From CAZPMT01 sp964587655 (GTDB lineage: Bacteria; Hydrogenedentota; Hydrogenedentia; Hydrogenedentales; SLHB01): a DNA stretch of 13,269 bases. The position numbers and the translations under genes were made by a program. Below, piece after piece: positions 13,242-13,269 of the stretch. Location of the stretch: NCBI GenBank assembly GCA_964587655.1, contig CAZPMT010000150.1:1-13269 (forward strand). Direction: 5' to 3'. The notes under the pieces were generated by a model. That model made no database searches. It saw only the letters and a program-made list of their open reading frames with translations, and had not been told where the DNA came from. Positions within the stretch are counted from its first letter, which is position 1. Each line of letters starts with the position of its first letter.

Positions 13242-13269
13242 TCGTGAATTCGGCTGATCGCGGCCAGTA

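Larger units (their letters stand above)
12626..13269. other. gene-free, repeat-rich stretch
   Basis: I see no convincing gene on either strand. Contents: a 6-bp perfect hairpin, acggcg (12658-12663) and cgccgt (12667-12672); a two-copy 14-bp tandem repeat, aggctggagtctgt (12674-12687) and aggctggaggctgt (12688-12701); a 59-base run with no T and only four C (12749-12807); three CAGGAT hexamers (12918-12923, 12926-12931, 12935-12940); and the shared words near 13219-13241. The rest, about 12950-13210, is featureless to me. Together with the pump remnant, this looks like decayed intergenic DNA. Confidence 0.6.

Noticed and set aside
12930..13247. A 105-codon plus-strand open frame at the right end.
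   Set aside because: It begins inside the CAGGAT repeat, runs through the dispersed repeat near 13220, and has no coherent protein features.

Overview
The window looks like chromosomal DNA of a GC-rich environmental bacterium. A pseudopilin of the H-X9-DG type, a sulfatase-fold membrane protein, and intergenic repeats built on 'accacggatgaacacgg' and 'CAGGAT' units all recall the Planctomycetes / Lentisphaerae / Hydrogenedentes neighbourhood. This placement is by resemblance only and is uncertain at phylum level. I see no rRNA, tRNA or CRISPR array.

Positions 1-1375 hold a short non-coding leader and a complete tyrosine recombinase (152-1375) with no recognisable partner genes or att sites. 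Positions 1443-4395 hold three plus-strand genes joined by 4-base stop/start overlaps: a membrane-anchored GT2 glycosyltransferase of the polyprenyl-phosphate type, an ATP-grasp ligase, and an NAD-dependent epimerase/dehydratase of the extended SDR type. They read as a compact cassette for making a modified surface sugar or lipid-linked sugar. A 295-bp inverted-repeat element (4361-4655) lies over the end of the epimerase gene and supplies its stop codon and last ten or so residues.

Positions 4687-8029 form a second plus-strand operon. It has cbiQ and cbiO, the T and A parts of an ECF metal transporter, with no substrate-binding CbiM in view. It ends with a 610-residue fusion of MetX (homoserine O-acyltransferase) to MetW, for methionine synthesis. 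Cobalt supply, cobalamin and methionine synthase would make a sensible physiological link, but that is inference.

Positions 8022-12198 are on the minus strand, transcribed from right to left: a type IV pilin-like/H-X9-DG pseudopilin, a repeat-filled spacer with a perfect 24-nt palindrome and a large hairpin, an alpha/beta-hydrolase-fold protein, and a five-helix membrane protein with a periplasmic sulfatase-fold domain. In the last protein nearly every canonical sulfatase metal-binding and catalytic position appears to be replaced, so it is probably a pseudoenzyme. Its stop codon overlaps the end of metXW tail to tail.

Positions 12199-13269 have no intact gene. They contain a short C-terminal remnant of an RND (CzcA/CusA-like) efflux pump on the minus strand and several small repeats. 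The best candidates for something new are the pseudo-sulfatase, the three-gene GT2/ATP-grasp/SDR cassette, the inverted-repeat element at 4361-4655, and the MetX-MetW fusion with its cysteine-bearing linker.
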